Assembly: GCA_002424045.1 (NCBI GenBank)
Contig: DIPH01000038.1
Coordinates: forward strand, 13,171 to 77,170
Length of the DNA: 64,000 bases
From: Firmicutes bacterium UBA5493
Lineage (GTDB): Bacteria; Bacillota; Limnochordia; Darwinibacteriales; Darwinibacteriaceae
Reading direction: 5' to 3'
A model generated the notes under the pieces. The model was not told the DNA's origin. It did not search any database and saw only the letters and a program-made list of their open reading frames with translations. Position 1 is the stretch's first letter. Each line of letters begins with the position of its first letter. A program made the position numbers and the translations under genes. Below, piece after piece: positions 50,793 to 58,088 of this stretch.

Positions 50793-52391
50793 ATGACAAA
50801 GGAGTCTTTTTTACGTGGTGCGGTTATTTTGACCCTGGCCAGTTTGGCCAGTAGGGTCATTGGTCTTGTCTACATGGTTGTTCTGCCCCGCTTGATTTAT
50901 GATGATGGGATGGGTCTGTACCAACTTGTGAAGCCCATCCACTATTTTGCCGCGGTCTTGGCCATTGCAGGGATGCCGGTGGCTATCTCCAAGCTCACGG
51001 CAGAAAAAATGGCCCTGCGATCGAAGCAGGACGTAAAAAGGGTATTTCGGGTCGGAACAGTGGTGATGATGGGTACAGGGGGACTTGTGGCCTTAGTACT
51101 CCTTGCGGGTGCAGATTGGTTTGCCATCAATTTTGCTAAAGACGTAGGGGTAACGAAGACCCTAGCCTTGCTTGGACCCGCATGCTTTTTTCTGGCCTTA
51201 AGTGCAGCTTTTCGCGGATTTTTTCAGGGTCTGCAGTGTATGACCCCAACAGCCATATCTCAAGTGGCTGATCAGGTAGTCCGGGTGACGGTTACAGTTC
51301 TCGCCGCGATCTGGCTTCGCCCCCGGGGAGTGGAGACGGCGGTGACCGGTATTGCCTGGGGATTTATTGCCGGGGAATTTGCAGGTTGGCTGGTTTTGGC
51401 CGCCTACTATGCACTGAGGCATGACACACTTTTGGAGATCCGTTCTCCAAGCTGTGATCTGGGGAGCCCCGAACCGCTTCTGAAAATCGCAAAGAGGTTG
51501 ATGGCTCTCTCCTTTCCCGCAGTGGTGGCCACCATTCTCTGGCCCATCATGCAATTGGCCGATAGCTTACTGATACCCATGCGCATGCAAATGGCGGGCT
51601 TCTCTCCTGCGATCATTAGGGAAGGTCTAGGTCATCTCGGAATGGCACTAACGTTAGCCCAGTTTCCCAATGTTGTCACGGTGGCCCTGGCCACAAGCTT
51701 AGTGCCTGCTATTTCTGAGGCCTGGGCCTTGCAGAGCAAAAAACTGGTCAGGCATCGTTCTCAAGAAGCTCTACGCATTGCACTAATTTTCGGAATCCCT
51801 TCCTGTGCCGCCCTTTTCGTTCTGGGAGAACCCTTAAGCCAGCTGCTCTTTGGTTACGGCCAGGTGGTGGCACCCCTTCGAATCTTATGCTTTGGAGCCA
51901 TTTCTCTAGGTTTGATTCAGGCCAGCACAGGCATTTTACAGGGTCTAGGGGATATGCTGATTCCCGTTAGAAACTTGGCTTTCGGCGTGGTGGTCAAATT
52001 CGCCCTCAACTATTTTTTGCTGGCCCATCCCGATTTCGGGATGTTGGGAGCCGCCTGGGGAACAACCGTTGGCTGGGCGGTAATCGCCGTGCTCAACTTT
52101 CTCTCCGTCGTTCATAGGGTGGGCAAGGCCATCAGTCTGCGCCACTCTCTTTTATATCCAGGTGTTGCCACGGTGTTTTCCTCTTTGTGGATGTACCTTT
52201 GCCAGGACACTCTCATCTACTTTGTACCAAATAGTGCGGCAAGTTCTTTTGCCCTCTTGAGCGGTCTAATCCTCTATTTTCTCTTACTGATGATTACCGG
52301 AAGCTTAACGGAGCGGGATGTGCACCTGCTTCCCGTCATCGGTAAACCCTTAGCAAACTCCCTTTACACCTGGGGATTTTTACGCAGGTGA
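50793..52391 (+). CDS. SpoVB-like lipid-linked oligosaccharide flippase (MOP superfamily)
   Basis: 532 residues, ATG 50793. Fourteen or so hydrophobic segments; LRGAVILTLASLASRVIGLVY and the PRLIYDDGMGLYQL and GLGDMLIPVRN segments fit the SpoVB/YabM group of polysaccharide exporters (MATE-like fold). In spore formers SpoVB is needed for cortex peptidoglycan; YabM (MurJ-related) holds this chromosomal position in Bacillus. Its 3' end overlaps the converging mazG by 28 bases, and I see no terminator near the stop. Confidence 0.85.
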   Translation: MTKESFLRGAVILTLASLASRVIGLVYMVVLPRLIYDDGMGLYQLVKPIHYFAAVLAIAGMPVAISKLTAEKMALRSKQDVKRVFRVGTVVMMGTGGLVALVLLAGADWFAINFAKDVGVTKTLALLGPACFFLALSAAFRGFFQGLQCMTPTAISQVADQVVRVTVTVLAAIWLRPRGVETAVTGIAWGFIAGEFAGWLVLAAYYALRHDTLLEIRSPSCDLGSPEPLLKIAKRLMALSFPAVVATILWPIMQLADSLLIPMRMQMAGFSPAIIREGLGHLGMALTLAQFPNVVTVALATSLVPAISEAWALQSKKLVRHRSQEALRIALIFGIPSCAALFVLGEPLSQLLFGYGQVVAPLRILCFGAISLGLIQASTGILQGLGDMLIPVRNLAFGVVVKFALNYFLLAHPDFGMLGAAWGTTVGWAVIAVLNFLSVVHRVGKAISLRHSLLYPGVATVFSSLWMYLCQDTLIYFVPNSAASSFALLSGLILYFLLLMITGSLTERDVHLLPVIGKPLANSLYTWGFLRR

Positions 52392-53152
52392 TCTTTGGCC
52401 CGATCCCAGAGCAAATTGAGTTGATCCAAGCTGAGATCCTTCAAGTCTACACCCTCTTCTTTTGCGTAGGCTTCTACGAGGTGAAAACGTTCGGTAAATT
52501 TGGCGGTAGCTTGCTTTAGAGCAAACTCTGGATCCACATGAATAAAGCGGGACAAGTTCACCGTGGCAAAGAGAAGATCGCCAAGTTCATCTTCGAGCTC
52601 GTCTTGTACACCTGTTTCCATGGCCTTCTCCAATTCGGCCAGCTCCTCATGGATTTTTTCCACCACATCGGGAGTCTCTTCCCAATCAAAGCCCACCTTG
52701 GCAGCTTTTTTCTGGGTTTTCTCAGCCCGCATGAGAGCTGGAAAAACACTAGGGACCCCATCTAGGGCCGAAACTCTCTCCGCGGAGGCTTTCTCCGTCT
52801 TCTTGACGGCATCCCAGGTTTTCATAACTTGTTCTGGGGTCTGGACGGAAGCCCCCCCAAAAACATGAGGATGGCGGCGCATAAGCTTCTCCCTCAAGTT
52901 TGTGATCACATCGTCTATGGAAAAATGTCCGTGCTCCCTGGCGATTTCCGCATGGAGGAGCACTTGCAAGAGTACATCACCAAGTTCATCCTTCATAGAG
53001 TCTGGGTCTTTAAGGTCGATGGCTTCAAAAAGCTCGTAGGTTTCTTCTAGCAAGAAGCGTTTCAGGCTCTCGTGGGTTTGTTCTCTATCCCAGGGACAAC
53101 CCTCAGGTGAACGTAGTTTGTTGACAACTTGTACTAGGGTGGGCCAGGTCAT
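52364..53152 (-). CDS. mazG: Nucleoside triphosphate pyrophosphohydrolase MazG
   Basis: 262 residues on the minus strand; AAAGGAG precedes the ATG at 53152. MazG hydrolyses NTPs and non-canonical dNTPs to monophosphates. Both MazG repeats are present: LRSPEGCPWDREQTHESLKRFLLEETYEL...DELGDVLLQ (N-half) and the second EELAELEKAM...EDELGDLLFATVNLSR (C-half), with the metal-binding ExxE/ExxD pairs. The tetrapyrrole-methylase domain fused to it in Bacillus YabN is missing. Here mazG and hup are inverted relative to the surrounding operon. Confidence 0.94.
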   Translation of the reverse strand: MTWPTLVQVVNKLRSPEGCPWDREQTHESLKRFLLEETYELFEAIDLKDPDSMKDELGDVLLQVLLHAEIAREHGHFSIDDVITNLREKLMRRHPHVFGGASVQTPEQVMKTWDAVKKTEKASAERVSALDGVPSVFPALMRAEKTQKKAAKVGFDWEETPDVVEKIHEELAELEKAMETGVQDELEDELGDLLFATVNLSRFIHVDPEFALKQATAKFTERFHLVEAYAKEEGVDLKDLSLDQLNLLWDRAKDHLRKNPQV

Positions 53153-53172
53153 GGATGTCTCCTTTCAATTGA

Positions 53173-53207
53173 AGGAAAAATAGAAAAGCCCCCTACGGTT
53201 AGGGGGC
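53173..53207 (-). terminator. Terminator of hup (minus strand)
   Basis: GCCCCCT and AGGGGGC form a 7-bp stem around ACGGTT; read on the minus strand it is followed by TTTTCTATTTTT. It separates hup from mazG, though some read-through into mazG is possible. Confidence 0.75.
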
Positions 53208-53223
53208 GTCTCAATCAAACACC

Positions 53224-53263
53224 GATGAATGCGAGCACTCACGATGAGTGCTTTGCATTCATC
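53224..53263. repeat. Long imperfect hairpin after hup
   Basis: GATGAATGC-G-AGCACTC pairs with GAGTGCT-TT-GCATTCATC around ACGAT: 16 paired bases with a small internal loop. It starts one base after the hup stop. It may protect the hup mRNA 3' end or add to termination. Confidence 0.65.
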
Positions 53264-53264
53264 A

Positions 53265-53543
53265 TTACTTAGGAGCTACGACTTCCCGGAGGGACTTGCC
53301 TGGTTTAAAGGCAGGAACCTTTGTGGCAGGAATCGTAATAGGTTTTCCGGTGGAAGGATTGATGCCCTGGCGCTCTTGACGAGGTCTTACTTCAAAGGTG
53401 CCAAATCCTACGATAGTCACTTTCTCCTCTTTGGCCAGTGAATCGGAAATGGATGCAAATACTGCTTCTACCGCTTCGCCTGCTGCCTTTTTAGTCATAC
53501 CTGCTTTGTCAGCAACACTAGCAATCAATTCAGCTTTGTTCAC
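53265..53543 (-). CDS. hup: DNA-binding protein HU
   Basis: 92 residues on the minus strand, start at ATG-equivalent 53543 behind AAGGAGG. MNKAELIASVADKAGMTKK, the GFGTFEVRPRQERQGINPSTG arm and the PAFKPGKSLRE end are classical HU features, including the proline that intercalates in DNA. HU bends and compacts DNA and is essential in Bacillus. In Bacillus hbs lies elsewhere; here it sits between mazG and the sporulation cluster. Confidence 0.97.
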   Translation of the reverse strand: MNKAELIASVADKAGMTKKAAGEAVEAVFASISDSLAKEEKVTIVGFGTFEVRPRQERQGINPSTGKPITIPATKVPAFKPGKSLREVVAPK

Positions 53544-53645
53544 AAATAAACCTCCTTTAAGGTGGAAATATACCCAGTAATTCTAGGATTATTCGAGTTC
53601 TCCTGCTAACAGTGGTAATATTTTCCCCCAAAACTTTGATAATAC

Positions 53646-53665
53646 CCGCCTTTCAGGCGGTTTTT
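53646..53665 (+). terminator. Plus-strand terminator between hup and the SpoIID-like gene
   Basis: CCGCCT-TTC-AGGCGG followed by TTTTT. It faces + although the nearest + gene upstream is the flippase, 1.25 kb away across mazG and hup. On the minus strand there is no T run. Confidence 0.6.
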
Positions 53666-53709
53666 GATCACTTTTTTGGTGAAACTACTAACACCAAAGG
53701 AGGTTTCCT

Positions 53710-54669
53710 ATGAACTTCAAGAAGAACCAAGGCATTGTGCTGGGATTAGTGTTAGTGGTGATTGCCAGTGTTACGCTCTTGATAAGCTGGTCTGGAGATG
53801 ACCGAAATATTGTACGGGAATTACAAGAGGAACCGATGCTTTCTGTCTTCGTGAATGAAACGGGCCAAATACACGAAATGATGCTAGAGGAGTATCTAGC
53901 GGGGGTGGTGGCGGGAGAGATGTTTCCCGATTGGCCCGTAGAAGCCTACGCAGCACAGGCCATCTTTGCCCGTAGCTTTACCATGGACTTCATCGCGGCA
54001 GGAGGGGTAAAGGACAAGTATGGAGCGGATGTTTCCACTTCCATCCAAGAGACCCAGGCCTTTAATCCAGAGGCTGTTACAAATGATATCCGAAGGGGTG
54101 TGGAGATGACCCGAGGTCAGGTCATGACCTATGACAACCGCTTTGTTCGAGGCTGGTTTCATGCGTATTCCGGGGGCATCACGGCCCGAGCTAAAGAGGG
54201 CCTAGATTACAAGGAAGATGAGCCCCCCTTTACCGCCAGTGTCAAGCTCCCTGAAAACGAATATGTCCCAGACGATATCAAAGAGTGGACAGCAGAGTAC
54301 AGTGCATCTGAGCTGAATGGCCTCTTGGCTACTACTGGTCTCAATGTAGGGGAAATCCAGGGCTTGGAGATCACCGAACGGGGCCCTAGTGAGCGCGTTA
54401 CCTTGATAACAGTTACGGGGACCCAGGGTGAGGAGACGATTTCGGGACCCGAGTTTCGGCTCGCCGTTGATTCCACAAAAATGAAATCAACCCTGGTTCG
54501 TGACTTTACATTCGCAGACGGAACCCTCACCATCACCGGTACTGGTTATGGCCATGGGGTGGGCTTAAGTCAGTGGGATGCCTTTATGCTGGCCAAGGAC
54601 GGGAAAAGTCCCAAGGAGATCGTGAGGACCTTTTTCGAGGGTGTAGAAATCCGCAAAATCTACGACTGA
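53710..54669 (+). CDS. SpoIID/LytB-domain protein
   Basis: 319 residues, ATG 53710 behind AAAGGAGG. One N-terminal membrane anchor (GIVLGLVLVVIASVTLLISW) and an outer SpoIID domain: LEEYLAGVVAGEMFPDWPVEAYAAQ-type start with the catalytic Glu in AGEM, ARSFTMDFI, and the closing GYGHGVGLSQWDAFMLAKDG. SpoIID is a lytic transglycosylase that thins septal peptidoglycan during engulfment. It is one of several possible paralogues, so I do not give it a symbol. Its place before yabP suggests a sporulation role. Confidence 0.85.
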   Translation: MNFKKNQGIVLGLVLVVIASVTLLISWSGDDRNIVRELQEEPMLSVFVNETGQIHEMMLEEYLAGVVAGEMFPDWPVEAYAAQAIFARSFTMDFIAAGGVKDKYGADVSTSIQETQAFNPEAVTNDIRRGVEMTRGQVMTYDNRFVRGWFHAYSGGITARAKEGLDYKEDEPPFTASVKLPENEYVPDDIKEWTAEYSASELNGLLATTGLNVGEIQGLEITERGPSERVTLITVTGTQGEETISGPEFRLAVDSTKMKSTLVRDFTFADGTLTITGTGYGHGVGLSQWDAFMLAKDGKSPKEIVRTFFEGVEIRKIYD

Positions 54670-54690
54670 GTCTAACTTGACTACTCCCGG

Positions 54691-54698
54691 CATACAAT
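54691..54698 (+). promoter_or_regulatory. Possible SigE -10 element before yabP
   Basis: CATACAAT matches the Bacillus SigE -10 consensus CATACANT exactly, 46 bases upstream of the yabP start. The -35 side is not convincing (TCTAACTT region). In Bacillus yabP and yabQ are expressed in the mother cell. Confidence 0.4.
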
Positions 54699-54744
54699 GT
54701 TGCATAGGACGTAAGTAGCATTGATGTAAAGGGAGGTAGTTGCT

Positions 54745-55029
54745 GTGGACGACAAAAGGTTAAATAATGTCCGCCACCAACTGGTTCTGGCGGAGCGGGA
54801 GCGCCTGACCCTTGATGGAGTGGTGCATGTAGAGAGTTTTGATGACCGGGAGATCGTACTTGAGACAGAGCTTGGCGGTCTTGTGGTTCAGGGAGAAGAG
54901 CTGCATATTAAGGAGCTCAATTTAGAGAAAGGAAATCTACTCGTGAGCGGATACATCACATCCGTGGAGTACCTTGGCGATTCCCTGGCAAAGCGCAGCA
55001 AGGGCTTGTTGGCAAGACTATTTAAATAG
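54745..55029 (+). CDS. yabP: Sporulation protein YabP
   Basis: 94 residues, GTG 54745 behind GGGAGGTAG. The family (YabP/YqfC) has a small beta-rich core seen here as RLTLDGVVHVESFDDREIVLETELGGLVVQG and ends with a basic tail. Mutants in Bacillus are blocked in sporulation at a coat/cortex stage; no biochemical role is known. It precedes yabQ, as in all spore formers I know of. Confidence 0.92.
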   Translation: MDDKRLNNVRHQLVLAERERLTLDGVVHVESFDDREIVLETELGGLVVQGEELHIKELNLEKGNLLVSGYITSVEYLGDSLAKRSKGLLARLFK

Positions 55030-55049
55030 GGCTAAAGCGAGGTGTCTTT

Positions 55050-55520
55050 ATGGAATCCCTGGGCACTCAACTTTATGCCTTCGGAATTGTCCTATTGGCG
55101 GGAATCACCTTAGGACTTTTCTTTGATCTCTTCCGTGTCATCCGCGGGCTTCTGCGCCCCAGTGTATTTAGCACGCCCCTTTTGGACCTTCTCTTTTGGG
55201 CCTTGATCACCCCGGTTCTTGTGCTCTACCTCATTTTAGCCAACTGGGGTGAATTGCGGGGCTATGTGATCATTGGCCTTCTCTTGGGCCTGTTTTTCTA
55301 TCGTTTGCTTCTTTCTGGCATGATCATTTCCCTCTTACTGTGGCTTGTCCAAGTCATCGGAGGTTTCTTAAACCTTGTGGTTTCCTTCGTGATTTGGCTA
55401 GCCTCCTTTCCTGTGCTTTTGTTCCAAGAAGCCCGATTTAGCTGGTCCCATAGGCAAAAATCCCTGGGAGGGACCAAGAGGACGTGGCACTTTAGGCCAA
55501 GACTTCGCTGGAGAAAATGA
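55050..55520 (+). CDS. yabQ: Spore cortex biosynthesis protein YabQ
   Basis: 156 residues, ATG 55050. Four to five hydrophobic segments; the start LGTQLYAFGIVLLAGITLGLFFDLFRVIR with its FDLFR motif is the YabQ signature. The protein localises to the outer forespore membrane in Bacillus and is needed for the cortex. The C-terminus is strongly basic. It follows yabP by 20 bases and precedes divIC. Confidence 0.92.
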   Translation: MESLGTQLYAFGIVLLAGITLGLFFDLFRVIRGLLRPSVFSTPLLDLLFWALITPVLVLYLILANWGELRGYVIIGLLLGLFFYRLLLSGMIISLLLWLVQVIGGFLNLVVSFVIWLASFPVLLFQEARFSWSHRQKSLGGTKRTWHFRPRLRWRK

Positions 55521-55593
55521 AGGCAAAATTGTAACCTAGCAGGAAAACTCCGGGGGAGGGGGGAATGCAACAGCCAGGAGGGAATGTTCGGAT

Positions 55594-55911
55594 ATGGCCA
55601 AAAAACGCGTGAGAATACAGCCTTGGCGGATTGTTCTGCTCGTTGTGGGTTTGTGGGTTGTGTTTAGTTTTGCCAAAAGCGGGCTAGCAAATCTTAGGTT
55701 GAGGCAGGAGATCGACGCTTTACAAAAGCGCCTGGTCGTATTGGAGATGCGCAAGGAAGATTTGGAGCGGGAAATCGAAGAGTGGAGGTCCCCTGAGAAT
55801 GTGGAGAGGGTGGCTAGGGAGCAGTTGGGCCTAGTCAAACCTGGTGAAGTGGTGTACAGAGTGTCAGAACCCTTCTCTGGCGATGTAGAGCATGATGTGG
55901 AGAAACGGTAG
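55594..55911 (+). CDS. divIC: Septum formation initiator family protein DivIC/FtsB
   Basis: 105 residues, ATG 55594 with GGAGGGA 20 bases upstream at 55579 and a weaker purine stretch nearer. A short basic cytoplasmic end, one membrane segment (IVLLVVGLWVVFSF), then a coiled coil (LRQEIDALQKRLVVLEMRKEDLEREI) and the conserved ENVERVAREQLGLVKPGE. DivIC works with FtsL and DivIB in the divisome. Gene order yabQ-divIC-yabR is kept. Confidence 0.92.
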   Translation: MAKKRVRIQPWRIVLLVVGLWVVFSFAKSGLANLRLRQEIDALQKRLVVLEMRKEDLEREIEEWRSPENVERVAREQLGLVKPGEVVYRVSEPFSGDVEHDVEKR

Positions 55912-55916
55912 TCTTA

Positions 55917-55945
55917 TTGACACAAAAGTCCTGATAATATATAAT
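55917..55945 (+). promoter_or_regulatory. Perfect-consensus promoter of yabR
   Basis: TTGACA (55917-55922), 17 bases, TATAAT (55940-55945): the ideal SigA promoter. A small GTGCCCTGCAC hairpin follows in the leader (55960-55970). Confidence 0.9.
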
Positions 55946-56001
55946 GTTATGTAGTCGCGTGCCCTGCACGGCAAAATCCAAGAGGAGGAATTTTTTAACG
56001 T

Positions 56002-56391
56002 ATGTCAATTGATGTCGGCAACATTGTCGAAGGGAAGGTTACGGGAATAACCAATTTTGGTGCTTTCGTCGAACTCTCCAATGGAAAAACCGGTTTAGTC
56101 CACATTTCTGAAGTAGCAGATGCTTATGTGAAGGATATTAAGGACTTTCTAAACGAAAATGATGTCATTAAGGTGAAGGTCATTAATATGAGCGAGGGCA
56201 AGATTGGCCTGTCCATCAAACAGGTGAATCCTACTAAGCCATCGCGTGATCGTCGTGGTCCCCGCAGGAAGGCCGCAAGCCCTGTGGATTTTGAGGAGCG
56301 TTTATCCCGCTTCTTAAAAGACAGTGATGAGAGGCAAGTTGCTCTGAAGAAAAGTCAGGACTCAAAACGGGGAGGCAGGGGCGCAAGGTAG
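56002..56391 (+). CDS. yabR: S1 RNA-binding domain protein (YabR family)
   Basis: 129 residues, ATG 56002 behind AGAGGAGGAATT. A single S1 domain (about 1-76: VGNIVEGKVTGITNFGAFVELSNGKTGLVHISEV...KVKVINMSEGKIGLSIKQ is the full OB pattern, quoted here only in part as TNFGAFVEL and GLVHISEVA) and a basic Arg/Lys-rich tail. It most likely binds RNA or ribosomes; the exact role is unknown. The ideal promoter suggests high expression. Confidence 0.9.
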   Translation: MSIDVGNIVEGKVTGITNFGAFVELSNGKTGLVHISEVADAYVKDIKDFLNENDVIKVKVINMSEGKIGLSIKQVNPTKPSRDRRGPRRKAASPVDFEERLSRFLKDSDERQVALKKSQDSKRGGRGAR

Positions 56392-56428
56392 ATCGAAACG
56401 AAGCAAAAGCCTTTCTCCAAAACTTTAG

Positions 56429-56455
56429 ACACCCCCGCGGGGGTGTTTTCATTTT
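56429..56455 (+). terminator. Intrinsic terminator of yabR
   Basis: ACACCCCC-GC-GGGGGTGT is an 18-base perfect palindrome followed by TTTTCATTTT. Confidence 0.88.
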
Positions 56456-56469
56456 AAGGAAGTGATGTT

Positions 56470-57030
56470 CTGAAGTACGAAAAGCCTGATAAGGAAACTC
56501 TAGCTATCATTAAGGAACAGATCGGTAGGGAGCCCCGGGGGGTCTTGGGAGTGGCAACCATGTGTGAACACGGTTATCCCCAGGTGATTGTGAACCGTCC
56601 CGTCTCGGCTGCTTTTTCTAGTATAGAGATTTTTCCCACGCTCTACTGGCTCACCTGTCCCTACTTGCGCAAAGAGATGGCTTTGCTGGAGGGCGAAGGC
56701 CTCATTGCCCATTTCGAAAAACGCATCCAAGAGGAGCCCGACTTTGCAGCTCTGGTTGAGCAAAATCATGAAAGCTATGCCAGGCGCCGCTTGGCCCTGA
56801 TTCCCACAGTTGTCCAAGAGAACCTCAGGGAGGAGTATCCTGATCGCTATCGCGTGCTGTCAGAGACTGGTGTAGGGGGAATCCGCAGCCTAGAGGGTGT
56901 CAAGTGTCTCCATACCCATGTGGCCGATTACTTGACCCATGGTGAAAACCCCATCGGAGCCGAAGTGATGGAGATTTTCCAGAAACCCCTAGCTTGCCCC
57001 ACGAAACAATGCGAGGATTTCGTCGAATGA
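56470..57030 (+). CDS. DUF501 family protein, CTG start
   Basis: The frame is open from 56458 and the conserved N-terminus (KYEKPDKETLAIIKEQIGR, GVLGVATMCEHG) begins before any in-frame ATG, GTG or TTG that could serve. CTG 56470, about five bases after AAGGAAGTGA, is the best start and gives 186 residues. DUF501 proteins are found next to ppx/gppA and contain conserved Cys residues (TMCEHG, LTCPYL, VKCLH, LACPTKQC here), which could bind metal. Function unknown. It overlaps the phosphatase gene in ATGA. Confidence 0.8.
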   Translation: MKYEKPDKETLAIIKEQIGREPRGVLGVATMCEHGYPQVIVNRPVSAAFSSIEIFPTLYWLTCPYLRKEMALLEGEGLIAHFEKRIQEEPDFAALVEQNHESYARRRLALIPTVVQENLREEYPDRYRVLSETGVGGIRSLEGVKCLHTHVADYLTHGENPIGAEVMEIFQKPLACPTKQCEDFVE

Positions 57031-57911
57031 GGGCTGTCTTGGATGTAGGTACAAATTCAGTACGCCTACTTGTGGCTAAGGTTTCACAAGGCAAGGTGGA
57101 GCCCCTTACAAGGGAGGTCAAAGTCACCCGCCTAGGTCAAGGGGTTGATGAAAGGCGGAGGCTGGACCCTGTGGCCATGGGACGTACTTTGGCTGCCTTA
57201 AGCGAATTAACCGCTTTGATTCCAAAGGGTGCGCCCACTTCCATTATGGGTACGAGCGCGGTGCGGGATGCTCAAAACGGAAAGGAATTTGCGGAGCTTG
57301 TCAAGATGGAGACAGGCCTTTCTTTGCAAATTCTTTCCGGTTTAGAAGAGGCAGAACTATCGTTTAAGGGGGCTGTTTTTTCTCTGCAGGATTTACATCT
57401 CCCGGATCCCGTAACTGTGGTGGATATCGGTGGAGGAAGTACTGAAGTCTACACAGGTACCAGAGGCGGGACACTTCTAGGAGGAGGTAGTGCGCAAGTT
57501 GGCGCGGTGCGCCTCTTAGAAAAGGGCGAAAGCAGCGATCTGTCCATCGATCTGTCCCTCCTTGAACCTGTGGTTCAGGAGAATCTCAAGTTCTCTCCTA
57601 AAACCTTGGTGGCTGTAGGCGGCACTGCCACGAGCCTTGCGGCCATGATTCAAGATTTACAGGAGTACAGTGATGAAAAGGTCACAGGCTTCTTTTGTTC
57701 TCTTGAAGAATTGAAGAAATGCTATCGGAAATTGGGTAGACTATCTTTAGAAGAACGCCGTCACATTCCGTCTTTGCAGGCAGGCCGGGAAGATGTGATT
57801 GTATACGGTGCTGCCATTTTAATTCGGGTGGTAGAGCTGATGGGTATCTCCCAGTTCTACACGAGTTCTGGAGACCTTCTCTATGGCTGGCTCTGGCGAC
57901 AGGACAGTTGA
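57027..57911 (+). CDS. Ppx/GppA family phosphatase
   Basis: 294 residues from ATG 57027, in the DUF501 stop (ATGA). Actin-like ATPase fold: phosphate-1 loop AVLDVGTNSVRLLVA, phosphate-2 VVDIGGGSTEVYTG, and VAVGGTATSLAAM. Enzymes of this family degrade polyphosphate and/or pppGpp; which cannot be decided here. It is the short one-domain form (about 300 residues) without the C-terminal HD domain. Its stop lies in the -35 box of the tRNA promoter. Confidence 0.9.
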   Translation: MRAVLDVGTNSVRLLVAKVSQGKVEPLTREVKVTRLGQGVDERRRLDPVAMGRTLAALSELTALIPKGAPTSIMGTSAVRDAQNGKEFAELVKMETGLSLQILSGLEEAELSFKGAVFSLQDLHLPDPVTVVDIGGGSTEVYTGTRGGTLLGGGSAQVGAVRLLEKGESSDLSIDLSLLEPVVQENLKFSPKTLVAVGGTATSLAAMIQDLQEYSDEKVTGFFCSLEELKKCYRKLGRLSLEERRHIPSLQAGREDVIVYGAAILIRVVELMGISQFYTSSGDLLYGWLWRQDS

Positions 57912-57937
57912 CAGAAGGGGTGCAAATAGTCTATAAT
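57908..57937 (+). promoter_or_regulatory. SigA-type promoter of tRNA-Leu
   Basis: TTGACA (57908-57913) and TATAAT (57932-57937), spacer 18, 14 bases before the mature tRNA 5' end. Confidence 0.85.
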
Positions 57938-57950
57938 ATTTTTTGGATGT

Positions 57951-58037
57951 GCCGGGGTGGCGGAATGGCAGACGCTACGGACTTAAAATCCGTTGGGCTA
58001 AGCGCCCGTGAGGGTTCGAGTCCCTCCCCCGGCACCA
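57951..58037 (+). tRNA. tRNA-Leu (anticodon UAA)
   Basis: 87 bases, class II. Acceptor GCCGGGG pairs with CCCCGGC; D arm GTGGCGGAATGGCAGACGC; anticodon stem ACGGA/TCCGT with loop CTTAAAA (anticodon TAA); long variable arm TGGGCTAAGCGCCC; T arm with GGTTCGAGTCC. A is the discriminator and CCA is encoded. All stems pair well. Confidence 0.96.
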
Positions 58038-58051
58038 TATATACAAGACTC

Positions 58052-58073
58052 AACACCTTTGAGGTGTTTTTTT
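58052..58073 (+). terminator. Terminator of tRNA-Leu
   Basis: AACACCT-TTG-AGGTGTT followed by TTTTT. Confidence 0.85.
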
Positions 58074-58088
58074 GTCTGGAGGGATCAG

